From contig PPXM03000015.1 of NCBI GenBank assembly GCA_003707065.3, positions 22,976-86,975 of the forward strand: 64,000 nt of DNA. Direction: 5' to 3'. A model generated the notes under the pieces. The model saw nothing but the letters and a program-made list of their open reading frames with translations. It made no database searches and had not been told where the DNA came from. This stretch comes from Trigonopsis variabilis (lineage: Eukaryota > Ascomycota > Trigonopsidomycetes > Trigonopsidales > Trigonopsidaceae). Made by a program: the position numbers and the translations under genes. Positions 33,695-44,525 of this stretch are shown here, piece after piece. Numbering within the stretch: the first letter of the stretch is position 1; every line of letters begins with the position of its first letter.

Positions 33695-35454
33695 TTATTG
33701 TACATTTCTTAATAACGTCTTCTGTAACATGTCCGATCGATGTGCTCGAGCAAGCTTAGACACCTGCGAGACCATCATACCAAGACAGCGAACCTCGTCT
33801 GCAGTGCCGTCGCCGGCCACTCTCAGCTGTTGTCCGTAAAGGTTCTTGTGAATATCATTAGCAAAGTGCAGATACAAGTCTTCGGTCAACAAATGCCGTT
33901 TCAAGCCTTTGATTTTAGTCGGAAGCTGCGAGTAGCTTGTGCCAAGTTGGATACAGACATTCTAGTATGTTAGTCGGGAGCTGCCTAAGATGATACCTTT
34001 ATTGTATTTGCCAAGTCAACGTTGCCCATCTGATCGACCTTGTTCAGTTCAAGTTTTTCATATAGATCGGTTGGGCTCAATTTGGAAGCTTTAATAGTCA
34101 ATACCTTAAGTTGAAAGTTGATACTTACATGGAAGACTCTCTGGTGTTATCGGTTTTGAACTTCCTTTCAGCTGTGATAGCTCACGTTCGAGCTCATCAA
34201 TTCGTCTTCTCAAATCTTCGCTTGATTGATGCTGGGTTTCGTCGACATGGGATGTTGCCATTGGAGGGTGCGCACTGTTAGTGCTGCTAGAATCCGGAGT
34301 TGCAGGTGATGACACTTTGATATGATCGATGCCACTTGGAGAAGTTAATATTTCTTTATTTGGTTGATCTGTCTGCTCTCGAGATGTGGGAACTGGTTTC
34401 GAATGGTGTTGCAGGGACATGAGACTGTGCACCAGAGCCCGCAAGTTCTTGACGTCTAGAGAAGTCTCGGAAAGTTCCTTTTGAATTCGAGCGTTGGTGT
34501 TCATGGCGGCAGTGAAAGATTGAAGTAGAGCGGCATAATCAAGATTCGACGGGGCAGCCGTTCCAGGCGCGGGAGGTTCTTCAGGAGTGGGAAAGGGGAT
34601 CTCTCCATCTGAATTTTCAGACAGATCCAGAAGGTCTTCACTATGAAGGGATGACACGGGACTAACGTTGTCCGGTGTGCTGACCTTTGTCTCTGGAGCC
34701 TGCTGGGTTTGTCTGTCATCTTGCTTGCGGGTCTCGTTACCAGTAGGCTTGAAATACTTGTGTTCCATGTCAGCCCCGACGGCTGGCCCGACTGGAATCT
34801 CCAAAGCCTCGATTTGAGTCTGACTCGGCTTTGAAATTATTGGCTCGAGCTCGATGTCACTTTGGCTTGGTTTGGAAATAGGCTCGAGCTCAATTTGAAG
34901 CTTCTCTGGTACAGTCTTATCTCTATTTTCTTGGAAAGGTATGTTGCCGCTAACGTTTCGACTTGCAGTAGAAGAGAAGTGCTTTGACTTGACGTTGTTT
35001 ACTACCAGTGGATTCGTATCCTGTTCGTAATCGGTCGACGTAACATCAGCCAGTACATGAAATTTTTTTGGGAGTTTGGGCACGTTCAAGAATATCTCGT
35101 CCTCTTCAGCGGTTTGTTCTAGAGCAGGTTCTTTCATCGACTGCCGAGTAGTTGGCGATGCCCTGGGCTCATCCAAAAGCTGGGGCTCATCTTCCTGTTC
35201 TTTCGGCACTAATTGGGCAATTTTGTATTCTTTTTCTTTTGGCACAACCGGTGAGTCAGGAAACAAGGCCTTGTTATCGAATTCTTGCGCAACTTTAAGA
35301 AGTCGATCTATCTCAGTCGGATGCTCTTTGATAAGGTTAGGACACTTGTTTGGAGAAGATACCTACTTTCGTTGAGATAAAATGGCGAGCTATCAAAGAC
35401 GGAATCGCTCTGCCACCTAAAATCTGTAGATTCAGTGTGATCAGACACCGACAT
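33695..35454 (-). CDS. Unrecognised coiled-coil protein
   Basis: Four exons (35454-35367, 35325-34129, 34088-33997, 33961-33695) with introns of 41, 40 and 35 nt, each with a CTAAC/TTGAC-type branch, give 547 residues. The start at 35454 is the first ATG of an open frame that extends upstream without one, so an extra 5' exon is possible. The N-terminal two thirds are polar and low-complexity, with a near-repeat ELEPISKPSQ / ELEPIISKPSQ, several SQ/TQ sites and PTPEEPPAP. Two helical segments follow (LQSFTAAMNTNARIQKELSE and SEDLRRRIDELERELSQLKG), then a compact C-terminal domain of about 110 residues (LSPTDLYEKLELNKVDQMGN ... LLTEDLYLHFANDIHKNLYG). This resembles structural, microtubule or spindle-pole type proteins in style, but no family is recognised. 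Confidence 0.65.
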
Positions 35455-35781
35455 TGCTCTATTGCTTGTTGATGACCGTCGGTGAGCTGGGTTGTTTACA
35501 TCGGCGTAGCTGTAACGCTGGCGATTAGAGAGCAACGACTGATCTGGCAATGATCTGAATACCAGAGAGGATCTTTCCCGTCTGGTTTATTTACAAACGA
35601 AGGTGAGTGTTGATATGATAAGGCGACTGTATAAAGTAATCGAGCCTGACAGGCATAGTTGATAAAGAGCTACGATCCAATCACCGGCGCAAATAGTAGT
35701 CTATGTACAATAGTCTCCCCAAGACTCGCGTCCGAGCAAGAAGAATTCCAAGATATTGTTTTGAGCAAGGCCTCCAGTTGA

Positions 35782-36501
35782 TTATGACTTGTGAAGTTTT
35801 GCTTGGTTGAGAGGATTGGTGGGATACTTTTCAGCAATGGCGCGGAGTCCTCGGGGCCCAGAGATGATGCGGTCGATGACAAACTGTCGAGCAACATCAG
35901 CACCGCAGTGGAGCATGACAGCCCCGACAAGGGCTTCAATGGCGAGTGCCGTGATCTTGCGCTCCCCACTGGCATTGGGATCCAGTAGGCTTTTATCCCG
36001 CTTTGTCCAACGGACCTTATCCGCAATATGGTTTATTTCGGCAAAGATCCCAATTGTAACTCGAGAGAACATATCGTTGGTTGTCGTATCCACGATTTCT
36101 GATACGTTTTTATGAGGAAAGGAGGAAGGAGAGGAAGCTCGTGAAGATGAAACATAATCATAAATCACAAATCGTAAAAATGCAGATCCAACTATGGACA
36201 AAGTTTCGTTATAAGGACAGACGCCGGTCTTGAAACTTTTATGGGTCAGGCTCTGAAGAATCAGATCATTCGGCAATTGGATATTATCGCCCAAAACGTC
36301 CTGCACGCTCTTGACCATCACATCCTTAGACACCTTATTGAAGATCTGACTGGCCCGGAATTCTTCATCTGGTAATTGATCTTCTGCTGTTGGTCGGACG
36401 CCAGACGATAAACCCTTGAGTCTCCCTCCTTGAATATATACAACCGTCCTTCGGAACAACGGAAACGGACGCACGACGGCCCTTAATACCGTACGTGACA
36501 T
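35782..36501 (-). CDS. MRPL15: Mitochondrial large-subunit ribosomal protein mL57 (Mrpl15)
   Basis: Intronless, 239 residues: a presequence (MSRTVLRAVVRPFPLFRR) and then a catalytically dead RNase III-like fold: LPNDLILQSLTHKSFKTGVC, PYNETLSIVGSAFLRFVIYD, and ERKITALAIEALVGAVMLHC. The acidic catalytic residues of true RNase III (in LEFLGD and DxxEA) are absent: the first block reads LSIVGSA and the last ALAIEAL. Mrpl15/mL57 is the known fungal mitoribosome component with this fold. A mitochondrial RNase III-like enzyme is less likely for that reason. Confidence 0.85.
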   Translation of the reverse strand: MSRTVLRAVVRPFPLFRRTVVYIQGGRLKGLSSGVRPTAEDQLPDEEFRASQIFNKVSKDVMVKSVQDVLGDNIQLPNDLILQSLTHKSFKTGVCPYNETLSIVGSAFLRFVIYDYVSSSRASSPSSFPHKNVSEIVDTTTNDMFSRVTIGIFAEINHIADKVRWTKRDKSLLDPNASGERKITALAIEALVGAVMLHCGADVARQFVIDRIISGPRGLRAIAEKYPTNPLNQAKLHKS

Positions 36502-36908
36502 TCTTTAAGGAAGAATGAGCGGGCTGGTACTAGAAGCTGGCTGAAGGAAAAGTTTTTGGTGGTTGCCAGGCACCAATCCAACCGGGAGCGACAAGGTCGT
36601 CCTCGACTTGAAGAGCCAGTCAGGTCACTTACAGCGCTGAATATCGGCAAGTCACAGTGCTAGTGCACTTTGATTGACTATATTTTCTGTAGAAAGCGGG
36701 TGACTTCAAATGTCAGTCACGATAGAAAGTTCTCCTCCATTCTCGGTGCTGAATACTTTCAACCAGGCAATATACACTAGAAAGTCACTCGATATTGTCT
36801 AATTACTTCAATCCATTCTCCATTGCAGTATGTAGAAATCCTGTGTTCTATCACTTGACGTGTTTCTTGCACCCCATACAGAGCGTTGTGCATCCATCAT
36901 TTACATCA
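36502..36908. other. Divergent promoter region between MRPL15 and ERG7
   Basis: No feature other than presumed promoters was recognised. The ERG7 frame is open for 38 codons upstream of the chosen ATG, but that stretch does not resemble the family. Confidence 0.4.
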
Positions 36909-39128
36909 ATGGCCTTCGTCTCCGATAGATTTGGTCTTCCGAAGACAGATCTAACTCGATGGAGACTACATGCAGACGATGATGGTCGTCAATACTGGGT
37001 GTATCTCTCTCCTGAAGATTCAGCCCGGTCAGGCCAGTCTGTTTATGAACGATATACGCTCGGTCTGGATACTGTAAGAAGCCTAAATACTCGGAGACAC
37101 TGACATCAGGGGCTCCCTAATCTTCCCAGGGCGAGAAATAGTCTCGATGCGTGTCGCAATGGATTAAAATTCTTCAAAGAGCTGCAGCTTGAACCGGGGT
37201 TCTGGTCGTGCCTCTATGATGGCCCGATGTTTCTCACTGGCGGAGCTGTTATAGTCCATTACGTGACTAAGACGCCGATTCCGGAGCCAATGAAGATAGA
37301 AATGGTTCGATACCTTGCTAACAAAGCCAATCCTTACGATGGAGGCTGGGGTCTTCACACAGAGGACAAGTCGACTGTGTTTGGCACAGCTCTCAACTAT
37401 GTCATGTTGCGACTCTTGGGTGTCGATGCAGACCATCCTGTTGCTCGCAAAGCTCGAGGGACGCTTCATTCTATGGGCGGTGCTCTTGGATCTCCTCACT
37501 GGGGTAAAGTGTGGCTGGCCATCCTCGGAGTCTACGACTGGTCAGGCGTTAATCCCGTTCCTCCAGAGCTTTGGCTACTACCATACTTTATTCCAATTCA
37601 CCCTGGACGATGGTGGGTACACACGCGGGCGGTCTACTTGCCAATGGGATATCTCTATTCGAAGCGATTTTCTCCTCCAACTGATGACCTCCTTCGCTCG
37701 ATTCGACAAGAATTATACTGTCAGCCATACGAGACTATTGATTTTGCAAAGCATCGCAATACTGTGTCTGAGATTGACGTATATTATCCGCATACGAAAA
37801 TTCTTGATATTGCCAATAATTTCTTGAACGTCTGGAACAACAAGCTCGAGCCTCAGTGGCTTAAAGACAAGGCCAATGAGGAGGTCTGGAACCAGATAGA
37901 AATTGAGTTTGAGAATACAGGTTATGGCTGTATTGCTCCCATCAACTTGTCCCTAAACTGCTTGGTGGCGTATATAGAGAAAGGAAAGCAATCGGTCGAG
38001 TTTGAAAAGAGTTTGGATCGGTTCAAAGACTACATGTACATGTCACCTGAAGGGATGATGATGGACGGCACCGACGGAGTTCAGGTCTGGGATACAAGTT
38101 TTGCTTTGCAATGCCTTGTGGAGACTGGATTTGCAAAAGATGCAGAATTCAAAGATACTGTAGACAAGGCGTTTATGTTTTTGGAACGGTCTCAAATCAT
38201 GGACCCCGTCAAAGGCGAGTATCGGGATGAACGAATAGGTGCCTGGCCTTTTTCAAAACGATCGCAAGGATACACTGTCTCTGATACTACCTCGGAAGCT
38301 ATGAAAGCAGTCCTAATGGTGCAGAGCCTTCCCGAATTTTCACATTTCAAGGATGTTCTCCCCAAAGAACGTCTGTTCAAGAGTGTTGACTTGTTACTAT
38401 CTTTACAGAACGATAGCTTCTGCAAGGGCAGTTTTGCATCTTATGAAAGGATCAAGGCTCCTCCTGCCTTGGAAGCCATTAATCCTGCTGAAGTTTTTGG
38501 TAATATCATGACGGAATTCCCTTACGTTGAATGTAGCGATTCCGTGGTCATTGGACTTTCATATTTCACAAAGTTTTATGATTACCGATCAAATGAGATC
38601 AAGAACGCTATCAAAAAAGCGTGCGACTTTATCAAGCATACTCAAAGAGAAGACGGAGGTTGGTTTGGTTCCTGGGGGATATGCTTCTCTTACGCTCATA
38701 TGTTTGCAATTGAGGCGCTATCGTTCCAGGGAGAATCTTATGAAAATAGCGAATCTGTTCGAAAAGGCTGTGAATTCTTCATTTGGAGACAAAATTCAGA
38801 CGGTGGATGGGGTGAAAGCATCCGATCAAGTGAGGTGGCTTCATTTATCCCTGAAACCCACTCTCAAGTGGTCCAAACCTCTTGGATTGTCTTAGCGCTG
38901 ATGTATGCAAAGTACCCCGATACAGATGTGATTGGACGAGCCATAGATTTTATTAGAGAGCGGCAGTTAGCGGATGGATCCTGGGCTCAGGAGGAGATAG
39001 AAGGCCAATTCAACATGAGCTGCATGATTCGATATCCAAATTATAAGTTTTACTTTCCCGCGAAAGCTTTAGGAATCTACTCGAGGGAATATGAAAAGAC
39101 ACATGAGCACAGCCGCGATCGACGTTAG
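36909..39128 (+). CDS. ERG7: Lanosterol synthase (oxidosqualene cyclase)
   Basis: Two exons, 36909-37073 and 37110-39128, around a 36-nt intron, give 727 residues, normal for fungal Erg7. The N-terminal GLPKTDLTRWRL, DGPMFLTGGAVIVHY and QW-type repeats (NPYDGGWGLH, EDGGWFGSWGICF, NSDGGWGESIRSS, QLADGSWAQEEIEGQF) are typical. The enzyme cyclises 2,3-oxidosqualene to lanosterol at lipid droplets or ER. The catalytic-acid motif, DCTAE in textbook lanosterol synthases, reads SDTTSEAMK here (nt about 38281-38303): the proton-donating Asp is kept but the neighbouring Cys and Ala are Thr and Ser. MNGTDGVQ-type (MMMDGTDGVQVWDTSFA) and WGICF blocks argue it is still an active lanosterol synthase. Confidence 0.95.
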
Positions 39129-39220
39129 CGAGGCGAAGAGTCATTAATTGCGAGTTCTAATGAAAAAAATGTGATAGGAAAAGGATAAAGATCACGGTCG
39201 TAACTATATACAAATATGAA

Positions 39221-40405
39221 CTAGACGCTTTGATCACGTAGCTGCTTAAGATAGGCCACAAATTCGGCCGGCCCTAGTTTAGCTTGAGCACTTGTGCGTC
39301 CAGGCAAGTATTCGATTTTGCCATTGAGAGGGTTGAATTTCTTGATGAGACCAATCTTTTTTTCCTTAGCCAAGCGTAGTAGAGTGGGTCTATCTGTGAT
39401 AATGGAGGCCATTTCAGGCGTCATCATGCGGATGAAGCGAGAGGACAGGCTTCGTTTTGTCTTGACGGGAATTCGAACATCAGAGATGAGGGAGCGGATC
39501 TTTTCTATATCGGCATACGTTCCTGACTCGGACAATCTCGTTAGTTCGGGCAAGAGGGAGGAAACATAAGCGAAAAGTTCCTCGCCAGCAAGAGGTGTGA
39601 GTTCTTCACCGACCTCTTTCTCACGCAAGCCCATTACGGTCTTGTACTGACTAATCAACTCTTGAGCCTTGTCTGAGGTATATCTTCCGCCTGCCTTGTC
39701 AAACTCGACTTCTTCCACAAAGAGGAATTCAGCCTCTTTGAACGCCTCCAAAGGCTTCCGACCTGAATGCCGTAGTTTCGCTTCGATATCAAGCTGGGCA
39801 CCTGCAGCCTCTAAGAGAGAAGAGTCGGCTCCACTTTTAGAAATGAATTCTTCTCCTAGAGTCTTTCGTCGTTCTTGACGAGCAGCCTCTCGTTCTTCCA
39901 AAAGTTTAGTGACCCTATTCAACCCCAATTGCTCCTGTCGAAGCATTCGGCTCTTTTCTCTCTGTGCTTGTTCGGCTTGTTCTATGGGAGTCAATCCTAA
40001 TCGGCGTCTTCGGGGAGCAAAGTGAGGTGTCGGTAAATCGTATTCTTTTTTCAGTGCAACTCCCACAAATCTGCGCTTAGGATGGAACGGATCAAGATAA
40101 AACTTGACCCAACCAGGCTCTCGAGCATGGATTGTATGATCTCTCCCGATATACGTATTCTCTCCACAAAAGAACTTGGTTCCTCGTTGCCGCACAATGA
40201 TATCACCGACATTCACCTTGGAGTTCTGCCCTCGTTTGACGCCTAATCGCCGTCCGGCCGTGTCGCGAATATTTGATGTCGACCCTGCTCCATGCTTGGT
40301 GGCCGTTCGAACCAAGACCAACGACAGACTTGGCGACTCTGTCTTAGAAATGGACAAAATCGGCCGAGAAAACAAGTTTATCCGGCTCCAAAGTGAGGAT
40401 TTCAT
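39221..40405 (-). CDS. MRP7: Mitochondrial ribosomal protein bL27m (Mrp7)
   Basis: Intronless, 394 residues. A presequence (MKSSLWSRINLFSRPILSIS) and then the bL27 core TATKHGAGSTSNIRDTAGRR, VKRGQNSKVNVGDIIVRQRG and FFCGENTYIGRDHTIHA. The fungal mitochondrial form has a long C-terminal extension, here about 260 residues with a charged coil (EQAEQAQREKSRMLRQEQ) and MTPEMASIITDRPTLLRLAK. bL27 sits at the peptidyl transferase centre. Divergent from SWA2 over 209 bp. Confidence 0.93.
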   Translation of the reverse strand: MKSSLWSRINLFSRPILSISKTESPSLSLVLVRTATKHGAGSTSNIRDTAGRRLGVKRGQNSKVNVGDIIVRQRGTKFFCGENTYIGRDHTIHAREPGWVKFYLDPFHPKRRFVGVALKKEYDLPTPHFAPRRRRLGLTPIEQAEQAQREKSRMLRQEQLGLNRVTKLLEEREAARQERRKTLGEEFISKSGADSSLLEAAGAQLDIEAKLRHSGRKPLEAFKEAEFLFVEEVEFDKAGGRYTSDKAQELISQYKTVMGLREKEVGEELTPLAGEELFAYVSSLLPELTRLSESGTYADIEKIRSLISDVRIPVKTKRSLSSRFIRMMTPEMASIITDRPTLLRLAKEKKIGLIKKFNPLNGKIEYLPGRTSAQAKLGPAEFVAYLKQLRDQSV

Positions 40406-40614
40406 TATTACTCTGGCTCGTGACCAATAGCCAGCGTTTTATTCAGTCCTGATCTAGCCGAAGAATTGGTTGTCTTGCCAAATTTTGTTGCTCGCTGTCA
40501 CCACCAAACCCGTTACCCGGTTCGACGTCCAGTGAGGTAGCAGGGCAAGGCCTTGTATACGGAACCTGACCTCGCCTATATTAATAAGGCGATTTGCATC
40601 ATTGTTGCAGTATT

Positions 40615-42942
40615 ATGAAACCTGCTAGTCAGGATGCGTTTGCTGATCTGGTGTCATTTGGCTCCAAACGGAATAAACTGACCTTGGCTGAACAGCAACG
40701 TCAAAGTGCCGGGTTGAATGGAACAAATGGCCAGAAAAGTGGGAGTAATGACTGGACAGCTGACGGTTTGGACTTTCTAGCTAAATCTGGGTCTCCTACT
40801 CCCTCTCAGCAGACCAAATCAGCCGATAGTAGCGACCCCTTTGCTGTGTTTGCGTCGAATCCTTCGAATTTTGCGAAATCTGACATATCCTACTCTTCGG
40901 AATCGAGAGGTACCAATGATATTGATCTTCTCAGTGAGTTCACCAACCCCGTCAAGGCAGAAATAGTCAAGGACAAAGAACAAGCAGGGGCACGACAGGC
41001 TCGCACCCAGAGCATTGAAAGGCCTAGATCGGTGCAGGAACCTAATTCTACCTTACCTCGTCCGCATTCAGCATCCTCAACGGCCTCTTCTAGAAGAAAC
41101 GGCACTTCTGCTCATATATCTAGGCAAGGAACTCCAGTACCTACAGGCGATACTCGACGCGATGGAATCATTGCTGGAATTGTTGATATGGGATTCAGTG
41201 TGGAACAAGCTCGAGAGGCTATCAGGAAGACTAATGCTACGTCAGTGGACGAGGCGGTTGAGTGGATTCTTAGTGAAGCGCATAGGATAAGTACTGCGGA
41301 AGCCAGAGCTCGACAAAACCGCAAAGAACACGCCACGATGCAGCCTAGACGCGACAACCAAAGCTCGGACGAAGATGTGGATCTAACGCAGTTAGCGTCC
41401 GAATTTGGAACTCAGTTCATGTCGAAAGCCAACTCGATCTGGCAAGAGGGAAGGAAAATGATGGCTGAAGCAGTGAGGGAATACAACCAGGGAGGGCCAT
41501 CTGACGATAATACTCCTGCATGGATGAGAGAGGCAAAACTTTATGAAGAGCAAGGACGACGGATCCAGAAATTGCAGGAACAAAGCTTAAATAAGAAGAA
41601 GGCTGACTTGGAACATGTTCACTCGCGCGATTCGAGCCGAGATTCGGCAGCTTCTAATGGACGTCATGCTCGCGGATCAGCCGAGTATCAAAGACAGCAT
41701 CGTTATACTGAAAGAAAAACATCTTCAATAGACTCATTTTCTGAAGAACCGACTCCAAGAATGCCTCCTAGGCCATCTTCTCGAGAGACTAAGCAGCCGC
41801 CTCTTGTATCCCCCCTTGTTGATGTGAAGTCGACTCCTGCTCAACGATTCAAATCGGCTAATCTCCTTGGTGACGATGATGACTATATATCTTCAATGAA
41901 ACGACCGCAACGAACCAGCTCCACCCAGTCCAGTACCCTTCCTTCCAGAACCTCGACCCCTTCTAATGCGACACGACCTCCTTCGAATCCGTCAAAAGCT
42001 CGCTCTCCGCCAAGACCCGAAACTGATCTTCTTCCCTCTGTTAAACAGCAAGTAGCGGACTCACGATCATCTGGAAATGATGCGTTCAAACGTGGAGATT
42101 TTGGAGAGGCATACGAATTTTATACAAAGGCTCTGAATAGCATTCCTAAAGACCATCTTCTTCGAGCCGTTCTCTATTCAAATCGAGCCGCAACAGCTCT
42201 CAAGAATGGCGAAGCTCGAAAAAGCTTGGGCGATTGTGATGAGGGACTTGTTCTTATCGGCTCCAATAGAGGAGAAGGTGAAACAGTCGACGGTGGGAAG
42301 CCGATGAAGCAGTTCTGGATAAAGTTGGTCCAACGGCGGGCGGAGTCGCTCGAGCAGCTGGAAAGGTTCGACGACGCCCTCAATGCATACAGCGAGTTGA
42401 TTGAATCGGGAGTGTCTGACAAAGCAGTCATGAATGGAAAGCATCGCTTAGACCGGATCATCAATGGGCCAACTAAAAAGACGGAGACGGAACCTTCATT
42501 GTTTGATACCACTACAAAAACAGCTCCCGTTCGCTCTGCCGCCGATGATTTGGCAGCTATGTCGGCTCCACCTTCTGAAGCGGTTCAAAAGCTTCGCGAA
42601 TCAAATGAACGCCAGGAGCGAGAGAAATCTGAGCAGTTTGCCATTCAAGACAGGATCCAATCCAAGATAATATTGTGGAAGACTGGTAAAGAGGATAACC
42701 TACGTGCGTTACTGGGATCCTTGGACCAGGTGATATGGCCTGAATCTGGAGTGAAGAAGATGAGCATGGCTGATTTGGTTGACCCGAGGCGAGTCAAAAT
42801 CAACTACATGAAGGTTGTAGCAAAGGTCCATCCTGATAAAGTGCCAGCTACAGCGTCGGCTGAGCAGAAGTTGCTTTGTCAAGAGATTTTTGTTGTATTG
42901 AACTCGAGCTGGGATAATTTTCGCCAGGCCAACAATCTCTGA
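40615..42942 (+). CDS. SWA2: Auxilin-like J-domain protein (Swa2/Ucp7 type)
   Basis: Intronless, 775 residues from the ATG at 40615. An N-terminal disordered clathrin-binding type region with DPFAVF and WT/NDIDLL-like motifs is followed by a UBA domain (IIAGIVDMGFSVEQAREAIR, then SVDEAVEWIL, about residues 180-225), a Ser/Pro-rich linker, three TPR repeats (GNDAFKRGDFGEAYEFYTKA, AVLYSNRAATALKNGE, SLEQLERFDDALNAYSELIE) and a C-terminal J domain with the HPD motif (VVAKVHPDKVPATASAEQKL) ending SSWDNFRQANNL. This UBA-TPR-J order is diagnostic of fungal auxilin, which recruits Hsp70 to uncoat clathrin vesicles. Confidence 0.92.
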   Translation: MKPASQDAFADLVSFGSKRNKLTLAEQQRQSAGLNGTNGQKSGSNDWTADGLDFLAKSGSPTPSQQTKSADSSDPFAVFASNPSNFAKSDISYSSESRGTNDIDLLSEFTNPVKAEIVKDKEQAGARQARTQSIERPRSVQEPNSTLPRPHSASSTASSRRNGTSAHISRQGTPVPTGDTRRDGIIAGIVDMGFSVEQAREAIRKTNATSVDEAVEWILSEAHRISTAEARARQNRKEHATMQPRRDNQSSDEDVDLTQLASEFGTQFMSKANSIWQEGRKMMAEAVREYNQGGPSDDNTPAWMREAKLYEEQGRRIQKLQEQSLNKKKADLEHVHSRDSSRDSAASNGRHARGSAEYQRQHRYTERKTSSIDSFSEEPTPRMPPRPSSRETKQPPLVSPLVDVKSTPAQRFKSANLLGDDDDYISSMKRPQRTSSTQSSTLPSRTSTPSNATRPPSNPSKARSPPRPETDLLPSVKQQVADSRSSGNDAFKRGDFGEAYEFYTKALNSIPKDHLLRAVLYSNRAATALKNGEARKSLGDCDEGLVLIGSNRGEGETVDGGKPMKQFWIKLVQRRAESLEQLERFDDALNAYSELIESGVSDKAVMNGKHRLDRIINGPTKKTETEPSLFDTTTKTAPVRSAADDLAAMSAPPSEAVQKLRESNERQEREKSEQFAIQDRIQSKIILWKTGKEDNLRALLGSLDQVIWPESGVKKMSMADLVDPRRVKINYMKVVAKVHPDKVPATASAEQKLLCQEIFVVLNSSWDNFRQANNL

Positions 42943-43112
42943 CTTTCTCTGTTTTCTAGCAATTCTGGGGTATAGATATTTTTGCGTAACAACTAAGCTT
43001 GAAATGGGGTGGATGCACAGCGCCCAGTTGCGTTGCCGACTCGTAGCGACCCTTACTGATTTCCAGCACCTCTGGCAATTGGGACCCAAGACCGACGTAT
43101 AGATAAACTACA

Positions 43113-44248
43113 ATGGCGCCTGCATCATCGAGAAAGAAGTTATTGTTAATGGTGTGCAATGAGACTGGTGAAGAGACATAGCTAACCATAAAGGGCCGTT
43201 CTGGCTCAGGAAAGTCGTCGATGAGGAGCATCATCTTCAGGTAGGAAGGCTTGACGCCAGGAGCGATTATCAAGGAACTAATATCTCTAGCAATTATTCG
43301 GCCTTTGACACGCGACGATTGGGTGCAACAATTGATGTAGAGCATTCTCATGTGCGATTTTTGGGCAATATGACCTTGAACCTATGGGACTGCGGAGGGT
43401 ATGAATATTACGATGAGACGGGCGCTAACTCTCACTTAGTCAAGATGCATTTATGGACAACTACTTTACCACCCAGCGTGATCATATATTTCGTATGGTC
43501 GAAGTACTTATCTATGTCTTTGATGTTGAATCTGAAGAAGTCAGTAAAGACGTCGACACATTCGCTCGATGTCTGCAAAACCTGAGTGACTATAGTCCAA
43601 ATGCCAAAGTATTTTGTCTGTTGCATAAGATGGATTTAGTACAGACTGAGAAAAGAGACGAGGTCTTTAAATCTATGCTCAATACTATCCAAGATACAGC
43701 AAAGCCTTACAATATGTCTGTACATGCGTTTGCCAGTTCCATTTGGGATGAGTCCCTCTACAAGGTAAGATACACAGAAAAGTATGGCATCTAATTATTA
43801 GGCCTGGTCGAGTATTGTTTGCAGCTTGATTCCCAATATGAACTACTTCCAAAAGAGTCTCAAGTCGTTTGTTGATATTACTGAAGCCGAAGAAGTGATT
43901 ATGTTTGAAAAGACGACTTTTCTTGTGGTGTCTCATGTTTCTCCCGATACTCACGATTCTCCTCAGACAGATGTTACCGATCTCGATCCCAAGCGGTTTG
44001 AAAAGATCAGCAACATTATAAAAACTTTCAAGCAAAGTTGCACAAAAATGAGAGCACATTTTCAGTCCATGTATATCCAAGGCATCAACTGTGATGCCTA
44101 TATTGATACACTGACTGCCAATACTTTTATCATGTTGATCCTTCCCGCCGACTCCACAAACCCATCCACTCAGGAAGAGTCCTTGATCCTCCAGAATATC
44201 AAAGTTGCACGGAACCGCTTCGAAAAAATCGAATTGAATCAAAAATGA
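43113..44248 (+). CDS. GTR1: Rag-family GTPase Gtr1 (RagA/B)
   Basis: Five exons (43113-43151, 43194-43240, 43291-43398, 43440-43764, 43802-44248) with introns of 42, 50, 41 and 37 nt give 321 residues. The first intron interrupts the P-loop: MAPASSRKKLLLM is joined to GRSGSGKSSMRSIIF. DTRRLGATIDVEHSHVRFLG is the switch I region typical of RagA, then LWDCGGQDAFMDNYF (G3), LIYVFDVES and LLHKMDLVQ (G4). The C-terminal roadblock domain follows. Gtr1 with Gtr2 at the vacuole transmits amino-acid sufficiency to TORC1. The first ATG is close to SWA2, 170 bp downstream of its stop. Confidence 0.95.
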
Positions 44249-44525
44249 GCTGCGTTTACCAGCTACCTTTCTTCTTTGCCCTATACTCCACCAATTTTCT
44301 CTCCTTTTATTATTTCCTTACACTTATTAATTTAGCTCTCTCCTATTAATCTGCTGGCTCCAGCTTCGCTGCCAGTTACGCAACGTGGTCTTTGACCATC
44401 GCGGCCCAGCGCTACAGCATGTTTGCGGATGAAGACCAACTGACAACGGGGCTGACATAGAACAGTTACCCGGCTCCAATAGATTTCCTTGCGGCAAAAT
44501 TTTCTTTACACTTTCACACTTCACC

